From contig JBFXDX010000009.1 of NCBI GenBank assembly GCA_050180705.1, forward strand, positions 1 to 64,000: 64,000 nt of DNA, given 5' to 3'. The notes beneath the pieces were generated by a model, which worked only from the letters and a program-made list of their open reading frames with translations, was not told where the DNA came from and did no database searches. Source of the stretch: SB25 sp050180705. GTDB taxonomy: Bacteria > Bacteroidota > Bacteroidia > Bacteroidales > Tenuifilaceae. Shown in pieces: positions 52,584 to 61,479 of this stretch (positions are counted from its first letter, which is position 1; each line of letters begins with the position of its first letter). Both the position numbers and the translations under genes were made by a program.

Positions 52584-53405
52584 TTACTTCTTCAGACCAA
52601 GAATTACTCTTGCTTCGGCAGAGGTTGCAACCTCGCGGCCCAGTTCTTTGGCCAAACGAACAACCTTTGCAACCAATTCGCCATTCGACTTTGCTAGCAC
52701 ACCTTTCTCGATGTACAAATTATCCTCGAAACCGACCCTTACATTGCCCCCCATAACAATTGCAGGCGCAGCAAGCGTAAAGGCATTTCGTCCAATACCA
52801 GTTGCTGTCCAAGTTGAACCTGCAGGAATAGCATTAGCCATCCAAACAAGATTGCCGACCGTTGCAGGGGTACAACCCGGAACACCAAGAACAAAGTTGA
52901 ACTGCATTGGAGCACCTGGAACTTGTCCTTTTTTAGCCATATTGATAATTGTATCGATATGACCCATTTCGAAGCATTCGTATTCGGGCTTGATATTATT
53001 ATCGATCATGCGCTTGCCAAATGCACGCATCATTGGCATGGTATTTTCAAATACCTCATCGCCAAAGTTGCAGGTACCACAATCGAGCGTAGCCATTTCA
53101 ATTGGTAACTCGGTTGGTTGTAAGCGTTCCTCGGCAGTCATTCCAACAGCACCACCAGTTGATGGAATAAGAATCACATCGGGGCAAACCTTTAGAATGG
53201 CATCGATACACTCCTTGAAACGAACCTTGTCCTGAGTTGGAGTACCATCGTCACGACGAACGTGAAGGTGAACAATAGCCGCACCTGCATCAACAGCCGA
53301 TTTAGCCTCTCTAACAATCTCATCAACGGTGTAAGGAACTGCAGGATTTTGCTCCTTGGTTACCTCTGCGCCACAAATAGCAGCGGTTATAATTAGTTTT
53401 TCCAT
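52584..53405 (-). CDS. kce: 3-keto-5-aminohexanoate cleavage enzyme
   Basis: Kce (BKACE family) uses acetyl-CoA to split 3-keto-5-aminohexanoate into acetoacetate and 3-aminobutyryl-CoA. The 273-residue protein has the zinc-binding HLHVR (about 46-50), LIPSTGGAVG, CGTCNFGD, YECFEMGHID, FVLGVPG and NVRVGFEDN (the Glu ligand). All are typical of the lysine-pathway members. Length fits. It sits between kdd copy 2 and kal. Confidence 0.95.
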   Translation of the reverse strand: MEKLIITAAICGAEVTKEQNPAVPYTVDEIVREAKSAVDAGAAIVHLHVRRDDGTPTQDKVRFKECIDAILKVCPDVILIPSTGGAVGMTAEERLQPTELPIEMATLDCGTCNFGDEVFENTMPMMRAFGKRMIDNNIKPEYECFEMGHIDTIINMAKKGQVPGAPMQFNFVLGVPGCTPATVGNLVWMANAIPAGSTWTATGIGRNAFTLAAPAIVMGGNVRVGFEDNLYIEKGVLAKSNGELVAKVVRLAKELGREVATSAEARVILGLKK

Positions 53406-53416
53406 AGCCAGATTGG

Positions 53417-53803
53417 TTATTTACGTTGACAATTCTTAGGAACCACACATGTACCACTTGCGCGACAAACAACTATAGGTTCAGCAAGAAGATCGCAAGC
53501 AGAATCGGAAATATCAGGACGAGGAACAATCACCTTGCGAGCCTCGAAGGTCATCTTTCTGGAAGTGTTACCAACGTTGGTTATCTCGCCAACAGCCTCG
53601 ATATAATCTCCTGCATAAACGGGAGCAATGAATTCTACATTATCGTATGCTTTGAAAAGACCTTCATCGCCATCCTGTCTAATTAAAAGTTCGGTAGCTA
53701 CATCACCAAAAAGTTGAAGCATTTTTGCTCCATCAACTAAATTTCCGCCATAATGAGCATCGTGTGAACTCATTCTAACCCTAATCATCACTTTACTTTC
53801 CAT
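53417..53803 (-). CDS. kal: 3-aminobutyryl-CoA ammonia-lyase
   Basis: Kal removes ammonia from 3-aminobutyryl-CoA to give crotonyl-CoA. The 128-residue hotdog-fold protein has the characteristic IRVRMSSHDAHYGGNLVDGA, EGLFKAYDNVEFIAPVYAGDYIEAVGEI and a Cys-rich end. Length and position (between kce and a CoA-transferase subunit) are as in other lysine-fermentation clusters. Confidence 0.94.
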   Translation of the reverse strand: MESKVMIRVRMSSHDAHYGGNLVDGAKMLQLFGDVATELLIRQDGDEGLFKAYDNVEFIAPVYAGDYIEAVGEITNVGNTSRKMTFEARKVIVPRPDISDSACDLLAEPIVVCRASGTCVVPKNCQRK

Positions 53804-53816
53804 GGTATGAGTATTT

Positions 53817-54473
53817 TTAATTTAATTTTTTAACTATATGAGTTACAAAAATAGATTGAGTTCTAACATTCTCAGGATTAATCTGACCAACCTCTACAAT
53901 TTCATCAGCTTCGGCAATAACAACATCGGCAGCAGTGGCCATAATTGGATTAAAATTCTGAGTAGATCCTTTGTAAACCAAGTTGCCAATTGTATCGGAA
54001 ATACTAGCACCAAGCAACGCAACATCGGCATGAAGAGGTTTCTCCAAAAGGTAATCGATACCATCAACGTTGATTTTTTGCTTTCCTTCCTCAACTATGG
54101 TTCCAATACCTGTGGGCGTTAAAAAACCACCCAAGCCTGCTCCCGCTGCTCTAATTCTTTCGGCAAGGGTTCCCTGAGGAACAAACTCAACTTCAATCTC
54201 GCGATTATTCAACTGCTCAATTGTTGCGGGGTTAGTACCAATATGCGACACAATAACTTTCTTCACTAACTTATTTGAAATTAGTAAACCAATACCTTTA
54301 TCGGGAAATGCAGTATCGTTACAGATTATGGTTAAATCCTTAACACCCATTTCCACAACTTTAGAAATAATGCTAATAGGGCTACCAACAGCCATAAAAC
54401 CACCGATCATAACAGACATTCCATCCTTTACCATAGAGGCGGCCTGATCTACAGAAATAAATTTATCTTTCAT
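53817..54473 (-). CDS. atoD: Butyryl-CoA:acetoacetate CoA-transferase, subunit A
   Basis: The 218-residue protein matches the alpha subunit of class I CoA-transferases: MVKDGMSVMIGGFMAVGSP near the start, VSHIGTNPATIEQ, VEFVPQGTLAERIRAAGAGLGGFLTPTGIGT and AVIAEADEIVEVG-like VVIAEADEIVEVGQINPENV. It would pass CoA from butyryl-CoA to acetoacetate. The beta subunit is not adjacent but 6 kb upstream at 60418-61077. First gene of the kal-kce-kdd-kam unit. Confidence 0.9.
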   Translation of the reverse strand: MKDKFISVDQAASMVKDGMSVMIGGFMAVGSPISIISKVVEMGVKDLTIICNDTAFPDKGIGLLISNKLVKKVIVSHIGTNPATIEQLNNREIEVEFVPQGTLAERIRAAGAGLGGFLTPTGIGTIVEEGKQKINVDGIDYLLEKPLHADVALLGASISDTIGNLVYKGSTQNFNPIMATAADVVIAEADEIVEVGQINPENVRTQSIFVTHIVKKLN

Positions 54474-54863
54474 ATCTAATTATTTTACAACGATATTGAA
54501 CTATTATTTTATTTTTTGCTCTAATTCTTTCTTGAGAGAATAAATCGATGCTCAACCGTAAGATTCAACTATCGACATCCAATATTCATGGCAAATATTT
54601 ACTATTTGTTACTAATGCCATGTTTTTTACAACAAATTGAATACAATACAGCACGAAAACTTACAAATGTACTATTTTATTCATAATTATTGTTAAAAAC
54701 CATTTTCCAAATTATATGTCAAACAACAGGGTTCAAAACGGCATATCAAACCATTGAAATCGACTAAATCAATGAAGATAATATACTAATTAAGTTTATG
54801 CAACCTCACATGAAAACAAAACCCCAAGGAAAACCTTGGGGTTTTATTGATACTCAGAATATT
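54474..54863. other. Intergenic region ahead of the kal-kam unit
   Basis: AT-rich, with no gene. It contains the etfA terminator (54818-54845). On the minus strand TACATTTG at 54671-54664 matches a -7 box and could start the downstream unit with a leader of about 185 bases. Confidence 0.5.
54818..54845 (-). terminator. Terminator after etfA
   Basis: A 12-bp stem (AAAACCCCAAGG with CCTTGGGGTTTT) and a 4-base loop; the minus strand continues with TTTTGTTTTC. It ends the acyl-CoA dehydrogenase/Etf unit. Confidence 0.9.
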
Positions 54864-55856
54864 CTATTTCTTAAGACGCTCGTTCAACTGCTTCATAATT
54901 TGCTTTGCATCGCCAACGATTCCAAGATCGGCAACCTGAAATATTGGAGCAAATTTATCCTTGTTGATGGCAACAATGAAGCCAGACTCCTCCATTCCCG
55001 CAAGGTGCTGAATTGCACCCGAAATTCCAACAGCAAAGTATAAATCCGGACGAACGGTTTTGCCGGTTTGTCCAACCTGACGATCGTGAGGAATAAGCCC
55101 TGCATCGACAACGGCACGTGAGGCTGAAACCTGAGCATTAAGCGTATTGGCAAGATCACCAACGGCAGTTAACCCTTCAGTATTTGCCATACCTCTACCG
55201 CAGGAAATAAGGATCTTAGCATCGCTAATGTCAACCATTTCGGCTTTTTCTTTAACGCTACTGAGCAGTTTTACTTTAAACTTATCCTTCTTGAAAGGAA
55301 CAGAAATCATAACAACCTCACCTTTTCGTAATGAATTGGCAGGAAGAGAAAGCATAACGCCTGGACGAACAGTGCTCATTTGTGGACGATGTTCTTTGCA
55401 AACAATTGTTGCCATAAGGTTTCCACCAAATGCAGGACGAGTCATCAACAGTTCCTTTTCCTCGGAAATTTCCAACTTTGTACAATCGGCAGTAAGACCT
55501 GTTTCAAGACGAGCCGACAAACGAGGGCCTAAATCACGGCCAATTGTTGTAGCCCCAAGCATTAAAACACTTGGTTTATACTCATTCACAATATGACAAA
55601 CAGCTTGTGTATATGGTTCGGTTAAGTAATCGCTCAACTCAGGCGCATCAACACAAAGAACCACATCGGCACCATGTGAAATAAGTGTATTGGCCTTACC
55701 CTTAATATTGCTTCCAAGAAGCATGGCATAAACCTTATCGTTGAGCGCATCGGCCAAATCGCGAGCTTTTCCAATAAGTTCCAACGAAACATTCTGAATT
55801 TCACCCTTGCGCTGTTCAACAAAAACGAACACGCCTTTATATGCAGATATTTCCAT
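54864..55856 (-). CDS. etfA: Electron transfer flavoprotein, alpha subunit
   Basis: The 330-residue protein has the FAD-binding C-terminal region: CGRGMANTEGL, SASRAVVDAGLIPHDRQVGQTGKTVRPDLYFAVGISGAIQHLAGM and FAPIFQVADLGIVGDAKQIM. It pairs with EtfB and the acyl-CoA dehydrogenase upstream to reduce crotonyl-CoA. Whether this Etf bifurcates electrons to ferredoxin cannot be settled by eye. Confidence 0.95.
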   Translation of the reverse strand: MEISAYKGVFVFVEQRKGEIQNVSLELIGKARDLADALNDKVYAMLLGSNIKGKANTLISHGADVVLCVDAPELSDYLTEPYTQAVCHIVNEYKPSVLMLGATTIGRDLGPRLSARLETGLTADCTKLEISEEKELLMTRPAFGGNLMATIVCKEHRPQMSTVRPGVMLSLPANSLRKGEVVMISVPFKKDKFKVKLLSSVKEKAEMVDISDAKILISCGRGMANTEGLTAVGDLANTLNAQVSASRAVVDAGLIPHDRQVGQTGKTVRPDLYFAVGISGAIQHLAGMEESGFIVAINKDKFAPIFQVADLGIVGDAKQIMKQLNERLKK

Positions 55857-55867
55857 TATTTTCAGAA

Positions 55868-56650
55868 TTAAATTATAAACTTCTCTTTTAATTTACTCAT
55901 GATGATACCCACAGCCTCATTTGTATCAACCTCATAAAGTTCACCAGGAGCTTTAACTCCACGCGAAAATGCTTTATGAACCCGTGTTGGAGAGCCTTTT
56001 AAACCTAAACGAGTTTCTTCAACATCAATCTTCTCAAATCCCCAAACCTCAACCTCGCGGGTATAAGCATCAACAATACCTTTCACTGTCATATAGCGAG
56101 GCTTGTATGCACTAGACAAAACAGTAACAACACAAGGACTTTCCACTGCAAGCATTTCGTAGCCATCCTCAACCCGGCGCTTAATGGTGAAAGTGTTCTT
56201 GCCATCAAACTCAAGATTCTCTAAGTAGGAAACTTGTGGCAAATCTAAATGCTCTGCAATTTGAGGCCCAACCTGAGCGGTGTCCCCATCTATTGCCTGA
56301 CGGCCAGTTATAAGTAGATCGAACTCCAATTTACGAAGCGCACCTGCCAATGCATGAGAAGTTGCCAAAGTATCGGCACCGGCAAACTTACGATCGGTAA
56401 GTAGAATTGCCCTATCAACACCCATTGCATAAGCTTCGCGCAATACATCATCGGCTTGCGTTGGGCCCATGGTAATAACTGTAACATGAGCATCGAATTT
56501 ATCTTTTAGGCTTAAGGCCAATTCAAGACCCGCCTTATCGTCGGGATTTATAATGCTAGGGACGCCGTCCCTTATAAGTGTTCCGGTTGTGGGATTTATT
56601 TTTATCTCAGTAGTATCTGGAACTTGTTTAATACAAACTACAATCTTCAT
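55868..56650 (-). CDS. etfB: Electron transfer flavoprotein, beta subunit
   Basis: The 260-residue protein shows the EtfB pattern: MKIVVCIKQVPDTTEI at the start, NPDDKAGLELALSLKD, VTIMGP-like VITMGPTQADDVLREAYAMGVDRAILL, and the signature TGRQAIDGDTAQVGPQIAEHLDLPQVSYL. The DGDTAQVGP signature sits where nucleotide is bound. Followed by etfA after 11 bases. Confidence 0.95.
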   Translation of the reverse strand: MKIVVCIKQVPDTTEIKINPTTGTLIRDGVPSIINPDDKAGLELALSLKDKFDAHVTVITMGPTQADDVLREAYAMGVDRAILLTDRKFAGADTLATSHALAGALRKLEFDLLITGRQAIDGDTAQVGPQIAEHLDLPQVSYLENLEFDGKNTFTIKRRVEDGYEMLAVESPCVVTVLSSAYKPRYMTVKGIVDAYTREVEVWGFEKIDVEETRLGLKGSPTRVHKAFSRGVKAPGELYEVDTNEAVGIIMSKLKEKFII

Positions 56651-56686
56651 AATAATGTAACTTGAGAATTTAGTAAGTCAAATAAA

Positions 56687-57826
56687 TTATTTTAGCAAAG
56701 AACCTGAGATAACCATACGCTGCACCTCCGATGTCCCCTCGTAAATCTCGGTAATCTTTGCATCACGGAACATACGTTCAACAGGATACTCGCGTGTATA
56801 ACCGTAACCTCCATGGAATTGAATTGCCTTATTGGTAACCTCCATTGCAGTTTCGGCTGCAAAAAGTTTTGCCATAGCAGCCTCCACAGAGTAAGGCATA
56901 CCCTTATCCTTTTTATACGCTGCCTGACGCACTAACAATCTCGAAGCAACAACGCGGGTTTGTAAATCAGCCAACTGAAATTGAGTATTCTGAAATGCAG
57001 AGATTGGCTTGCTAAACTGTTTACGTTCCTTAACATACTTAACAGTCTCGTTCATTGCTCCCTGAGCAATACCCAAAGCTTGCGAGGCAATACCTATACG
57101 GCCCCCATCGAGAGTTTTCATTGCAATTGCAAATCCACCATTGAGTTTGCCTAACATATTTGCCTTAGGAACCACACAATTCTCCATGATAAGCTCGCAG
57201 GTTGCAGAACCTCGGATACCCATCTTTTTCTCCTTCTTTCCAACCGAAAATCCAGGAAAATCTTTTTCTACAATGAACGCTGAAATTCCTTTTACACCCA
57301 ACGATTTATCTGTCATGGCTAAGATGATATACACATGTGCATGTTCTGCATTGGTAATAAAGATCTTACTACCATTAAGAATGTAATTATCGCCATCCAC
57401 AACAGCAATTGTTTGCTGCGACGAAGCATCGGTTCCTGCATTAGGTTCAGTTAGCCCAAATGCACCCAACCACTCCCCCGACGCAAGCTTGGGTAAATAC
57501 TTCATCTTTTGATCCTGTGTTCCATGCTCAAGAATTGGCGCAGCACAAAGTGACGTATGAGCAGAAACCACAACTCCTGTTGTTGCACAGGCTGCAGAAA
57601 GTTCCTCTACCGCAATACAATACATCATATTACTTCCGCCAGCACCACCATACTCTACAGGAATTGGAATACCCATTATTCCCAACTTTGCCATTTTCTC
57701 AACCGTTTCAACAGGGAAACGCTCCTGCTCATCAACCTCTGCAGCAAGTGGCTTAACCTCCTTCTCTGCAAAATCCCTAATCATTTGAAGAAAGAGGGTT
57801 TCTGTTTTTGTTAAACTAAAATCCAT
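56687..57826 (-). CDS. bcd: Short-chain acyl-CoA dehydrogenase (butyryl-CoA dehydrogenase)
   Basis: The 379-residue flavoprotein reduces crotonyl-CoA to butyryl-CoA with electrons from EtfAB. It has LTEPNAGTDASSQQT, GKKEKKMGIRGSATCELIMENCVVP, GGYGYTREYPVERMFRDAKITEIYEGTSEVQR. The catalytic base is E363 in YEGTSEV, the short-chain position. Position with EtfBA fixes the role as the last step of butyrate formation. Confidence 0.94.
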   Translation of the reverse strand: MDFSLTKTETLFLQMIRDFAEKEVKPLAAEVDEQERFPVETVEKMAKLGIMGIPIPVEYGGAGGSNMMYCIAVEELSAACATTGVVVSAHTSLCAAPILEHGTQDQKMKYLPKLASGEWLGAFGLTEPNAGTDASSQQTIAVVDGDNYILNGSKIFITNAEHAHVYIILAMTDKSLGVKGISAFIVEKDFPGFSVGKKEKKMGIRGSATCELIMENCVVPKANMLGKLNGGFAIAMKTLDGGRIGIASQALGIAQGAMNETVKYVKERKQFSKPISAFQNTQFQLADLQTRVVASRLLVRQAAYKKDKGMPYSVEAAMAKLFAAETAMEVTNKAIQFHGGYGYTREYPVERMFRDAKITEIYEGTSEVQRMVISGSLLK

Positions 57827-57863
57827 CTCTGTTATGTTTTAATACAATTCTGATATAATAAAA

Positions 57864-57901
57864 AAATTCATATCCGATAATAATATACTGGATATGAATT
57901 T
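57864..57901 (-). terminator. Terminator or attenuator between the reductase and bcd genes
   Basis: A 12-bp stem (AAATTCATATCC with GGATATGAATTT) and a 14-base loop, followed on the minus strand by a T-run. It ends the preceding unit, but lies only 38 bases before bcd and downstream of a -7 box, so it could act on the bcd leader. Confidence 0.65.
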
Positions 57902-57941
57902 ATACGATTTTCTTCCCCGCAAGACATTTAAGTTAAAGTCT

Positions 57942-57949
57942 CAAAGGTA
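57942..57949 (-). promoter_or_regulatory. -7 promoter box for bcd-etfBA
   Basis: The minus strand reads TACCTTTG, matching TAnnTTTG. No clear TTTG -33 box is seen. It lies upstream of the hairpin at 57864-57901. Confidence 0.4.
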
Positions 57950-58001
57950 ATTATTAGTTGTTAACGAAATAACAATTGTTGTATGTTAAAAAACAATGTT
58001 A

Positions 58002-58745
58002 TTAAATTGTCATGCCCCCATCAACGCTAAGAGTAGTGCCATTAATGTAAGCAGCCTCATCGGAAGCAAGGAAAAGATAAGCCGACGCAATTTCCTCTGG
58101 CATTCCCAAGCGACCAACAGGAACCTTTGCTTTCATTCCTTCCAAAACGTTTTCAGGCATCTTAGCAACCATCTCAGTAGCGATGAAACCAGGCGCAACT
58201 GCATTTACGGTAATTCCCTTACGTCCTAACTCACGAGCCCAAGTTTTGGTCATTCCAATAAGGCCAGCCTTAGTGGCAACATAGTTTGTTTGACCGAAAT
58301 TACCATAAAGAGCAACTACCGACGAAGCATTGATAATTCTTCCGTAGTTTTTCTCAACCATATATTCCGAAATAATCTTGGTACAATAGAAAACTCCAGT
58401 TAGATTAACATCGATAACCTGTTGCCAAAGTTCAGGAGTCATTTTCTTTAAACTACTATCACGGGTTATTCCGGCATTATTGATAAGTATATCGATCTTG
58501 CCATACTTCGCAACCACCGCTTTAGTTGCAACCTCAACCTCTTCGTACTTCGAGGTATTAACTTTTGCGAACACGGCAACGTTCCCCTCACCTGTTAACT
58601 TTGAAGCTAATTCGTTTCCGCGAGTTTCGTCTAAATCCCAAATAATAGTGGTAGCACCTTCTGCAGCAAACCGAATAGCTGTTGCGGCACCAATACCAGC
58701 AGCACCGCCAGTAACAATTGCTACTTTATTCTCTAATCTTTTCAT
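58002..58745 (-). CDS. SDR-family acetoacetyl-CoA / 3-oxoacyl reductase (PhaB/FabG-like)
   Basis: The 247-residue short-chain dehydrogenase has the NAD(P) loop TGGAAGIGAAT, NNAGITRDSS, the catalytic tetrad residues (S in NASSVVALYG, Y in TNYVATKAG, with K four residues on) and the VAPGFIATEM motif. It could reduce acetoacetyl-CoA to (R)-3-hydroxybutyryl-CoA. Genomic context (thiolase and MaoC hydratase) argues for a CoA-linked role rather than fatty acid synthesis, but FabG activity cannot be excluded. Confidence 0.85.
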   Translation of the reverse strand: MKRLENKVAIVTGGAAGIGAATAIRFAAEGATTIIWDLDETRGNELASKLTGEGNVAVFAKVNTSKYEEVEVATKAVVAKYGKIDILINNAGITRDSSLKKMTPELWQQVIDVNLTGVFYCTKIISEYMVEKNYGRIINASSVVALYGNFGQTNYVATKAGLIGMTKTWARELGRKGITVNAVAPGFIATEMVAKMPENVLEGMKAKVPVGRLGMPEEIASAYLFLASDEAAYINGTTLSVDGGMTI

Positions 58746-58764
58746 TTCTTAAATCATTATTAAT

Positions 58765-59169
58765 TTAAACAAACTGAGTATTATGCTTAAGTTTTGCTAC
58801 ACCGCTAATACATGCTGCTCCAGAAGAATTCACCAGTGAACAATTAATAATACCAATATGTTTCTCAAGGTTTACTTCAATCACCTCAAAACGTGCCTCG
58901 TAATTTTCTTCTACAAAAACAGGAGCAAGAAACTTCATCTCCTGAGATAAATAAATAGTACCCTCCCCTGGGAAAAGTGTTCCAAAAACCTTAGAAAATA
59001 CTGCCCCAGAAAGGAATCCATGTACAATTGGCTTTTTAAAAATGGTATTAGCAGCATACTCTGCATCAAGATGAATTGGATTGAAATCGCCAGTAACCTC
59101 TGCGAATTTAACAACATCATCCTGTTTAAATCTAACGCTATGCGTATAGATATCGCCTTGCTTAATCAT
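58765..59169 (-). CDS. MaoC-like (R)-specific enoyl-CoA hydratase (PhaJ-like)
   Basis: The 134-residue hotdog protein has the hydratase 2 motif with active-site Asp and His in GDFNPIHLDAEYA, followed by PIVHGFLSGAVFSKVFG. It interconverts (R)-3-hydroxybutyryl-CoA and crotonyl-CoA. The start was set at the ATG at 59169 (MIKQGDIYTHSVRF); an upstream frame extension of 29 codons overlaps the thiolase end and has no family similarity. It sits 19 bases ahead of the SDR reductase. Confidence 0.85.
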   Translation of the reverse strand: MIKQGDIYTHSVRFKQDDVVKFAEVTGDFNPIHLDAEYAANTIFKKPIVHGFLSGAVFSKVFGTLFPGEGTIYLSQEMKFLAPVFVEENYEARFEVIEVNLEKHIGIINCSLVNSSGAACISGVAKLKHNTQFV

Positions 59170-59204
59170 TCGAATTGAATTTAAGATAATATGTTTGTAA
59201 AAAT

Positions 59205-60413
59205 CTAATCGACATTTCGAAGTATAATAGCAGTTCCCATACCTCCACCAATACAAAGTGAAGCCATGCCTAACTTTTTGCCGCTACGCTTCATTTCATG
59301 AATTAAACTAACAGTTATACGATTTCCCGAAGCACCAATTGGATGTCCAAGTGCAATTGCACCTCCATTCAGGTTGCAATATTTTGAGAACCAATCGGGA
59401 GAAACACCATGATCCTGACAAAGTTGCTTGATTACACCTAGCGACTGAGCTGCAAAAGCCTCGTTTAACTCAAGAACATCAATATCGGTCAACTTTAAAT
59501 TAGCCTTTTTAAGAGCCTTCTCAATTGCAGGAACAGGCCCCATTCCCATAATAGCGGGATCGACACCACCTTGGCCTGTTGCAATAACTTCGGCCAACGG
59601 AGTTAAACCATACTGAGCAACAGCCGCCTCGGAAGCAACAAGCACAAATGAAGCACCATCATTAATACCGGAAGCGTTTCCAGCAGTAACGGTACCATCC
59701 TTCTTAAATGCAGGACGAAGTGCTGCTAACTTATCAGGATTAGTGGAACGATTTACAAATTCATCTGTATCGAAAACAATAGTTTCCTTTTTAGAAACAA
59801 TCTCAACTGGCACAATTTCATCTTTAAATCTACCAGCATCGATAGCTGCTACAGCTTTTTGCTGCGATGCAAATGCAAAAGCATCCTGCTCTTCGCGACT
59901 AATGCCATATTTAGAAGCAATATTCTCGGCAGTAATTCCCATGTGGTAACCTTCGAAAGCATCGGTTAAACCATCGGTTACCATATGATCGACCACTGTC
60001 ATATCTGCCATTTTATGACCATGACGAACAGTGCCAGACATAACAAATCCAGAACCAGACATCGATTCTGTTCCGCCTGCAAGAATAAGATTGGCATCGC
60101 CAGCCTTAATGCTATTTGTTGCGTTAATAATAGATTTCATGCCACTTCCGCAAATCATATTAACGCCATAGGCAGGAACATCCTGAGGAATACCGGCCTT
60201 AATGGAAGCCTGACGAGCAATTCCTTGCTTTTGACCAGCCATCAATATATTGCCGACAATTACTTCATCGATTTTGGCTGGATCGATTTTAGTTTCAGCT
60301 AAAATATTTTTAATAACAGTAGCCGCTAAATCGGCCGCGGGTACGTTTGCAATTGTTCCTAAAAACTTGCCGATAGCGGTACGCTTTGCGGCAACAATGT
60401 AAACTTTACTCAT
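59205..60413 (-). CDS. thlA: Acetyl-CoA C-acetyltransferase (thiolase)
   Basis: The 402-residue thiolase has the acyl-accepting C88 in NMICGSGMKSI, ESMSGSGF, NGGAIALGHPIGASGNR with the His, and the second Cys in SLCIGGGMGTA. It splits acetoacetyl-CoA to two acetyl-CoA in the lysine pathway or runs the reverse reaction for butyrate synthesis. It follows the CoA-transferase subunit B gene by 4 bases. Confidence 0.95.
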   Translation of the reverse strand: MSKVYIVAAKRTAIGKFLGTIANVPAADLAATVIKNILAETKIDPAKIDEVIVGNILMAGQKQGIARQASIKAGIPQDVPAYGVNMICGSGMKSIINATNSIKAGDANLILAGGTESMSGSGFVMSGTVRHGHKMADMTVVDHMVTDGLTDAFEGYHMGITAENIASKYGISREEQDAFAFASQQKAVAAIDAGRFKDEIVPVEIVSKKETIVFDTDEFVNRSTNPDKLAALRPAFKKDGTVTAGNASGINDGASFVLVASEAAVAQYGLTPLAEVIATGQGGVDPAIMGMGPVPAIEKALKKANLKLTDIDVLELNEAFAAQSLGVIKQLCQDHGVSPDWFSKYCNLNGGAIALGHPIGASGNRITVSLIHEMKRSGKKLGMASLCIGGGMGTAIILRNVD

Positions 60414-60417
60414 AAAT

Positions 60418-61077
60418 CTATTTTTGAATTGGTATTAGGTTGGTTGGAATTATAAGTTTAGCCTCTGTTGCGGCTTGAACTTCTTCAACTGTAAATTCTG
60501 GATTAATCTCTTTTAGAACAAGACCCTCTGGAGTAACCTCAATAACCCCCATCTCGGTGATAATAAGATTTACCTGTCCAGCCGCGGTTAAAGGAAGATT
60601 ACATTGCTTCATAATTTTATGTGCACCTTTAGCAGTATGCTCCATTGCGATGATAACCTTTCTTGCTCCGATTAAAAGATCCATTGCACCACCCATTCCT
60701 GGAGTTAATTTTCCGGGAATCATCCAGTTGGCAAGGTTTCCCTTTTCATCAACCTGAAGAGCACCAAGAACTGTAACATCGACATGTCCACCACGAATGA
60801 TCCCAAATGATGTAGAACTATCGAAACTGGAACCACCTGCAGTAAGCGTAACATAACCGCCACCTGCATTCGATAAATTTTTATCCTCTTGACCCGGAAC
60901 CGGACTTGGCCCAAGGCCAATAAGACCATTCTCACTTTGCAATATAACATTTACACCTTCTGGTACATATTCAGGGATTATTGTGGGCAATCCAATTCCA
61001 AGATTTACCAAATCACCATCCTTTAACTCTAATGCCGCTCTACGGGCAATTACTTCGCGAATCTGATTCTTATCCAT
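60418..61077 (-). CDS. atoA: Butyryl-CoA:acetoacetate CoA-transferase, subunit B
   Basis: The 219-residue beta subunit has the catalytic Glu E49 in QSENGLIG, GPSPVPGQEDKNLSNAGGGYVT, SSFDSSTSFGIIRGGHVDVTVLGALQVDEKGNLANWMIPGK, and MGGAMDLL. It should pair with the alpha subunit at 53817-54473, although the two genes are in different transcription units. First gene of the thiolase unit. Confidence 0.93.
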   Translation of the reverse strand: MDKNQIREVIARRAALELKDGDLVNLGIGLPTIIPEYVPEGVNVILQSENGLIGLGPSPVPGQEDKNLSNAGGGYVTLTAGGSSFDSSTSFGIIRGGHVDVTVLGALQVDEKGNLANWMIPGKLTPGMGGAMDLLIGARKVIIAMEHTAKGAHKIMKQCNLPLTAAGQVNLIITEMGVIEVTPEGLVLKEINPEFTVEEVQAATEAKLIIPTNLIPIQK

Positions 61078-61173
61078 AGTAATAATTATCTTATTGTTCT
61101 AAAAATGTGTTATATGAAAATATTCTTAAAGTATTTATCTACTAAAATAACAATTTATTAATGCAGAAAGATA

Positions 61174-61181
61174 CAAATCTA
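61174..61181 (-). promoter_or_regulatory. -7 promoter box for atoA-thlA unit
   Basis: The minus strand reads TAGATTTG, matching TAnnTTTG, 97 bases before the atoA start. The -33 region has only a weak match. Confidence 0.4.
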
Positions 61182-61471
61182 CACCATCTTTTCCTTTCAA
61201 TTTTAAATTATTTTGATGTTATAAAAAATAAAACTCAAAAATAAATAGACAATCAACTATAAAACGTAAGCAAAATATGTCCTTTTTAACAAACACGGGT
61301 AATTCTGACTAAAGGCATTCACAATAAGATACAATTATCTAAAATTCTGATGATTAGACTTCTTGCCATAAATTAATCAGGGAAAACTGACAAGAAAACC
61401 AACCATTGAAAATTTGTAACGATTTTTAATTCAAAATCTTTTGGATTGATGATTTCGATTCAAAAATTCTT

Positions 61472-61479
61472 TATATTTG
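61472..61479 (+). promoter_or_regulatory. -7 promoter box upstream of the acidic-protein gene
   Basis: TATATTTG matches TAnnTTTG. The coding start is 227 bases downstream, implying a long leader. Confidence 0.4.
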
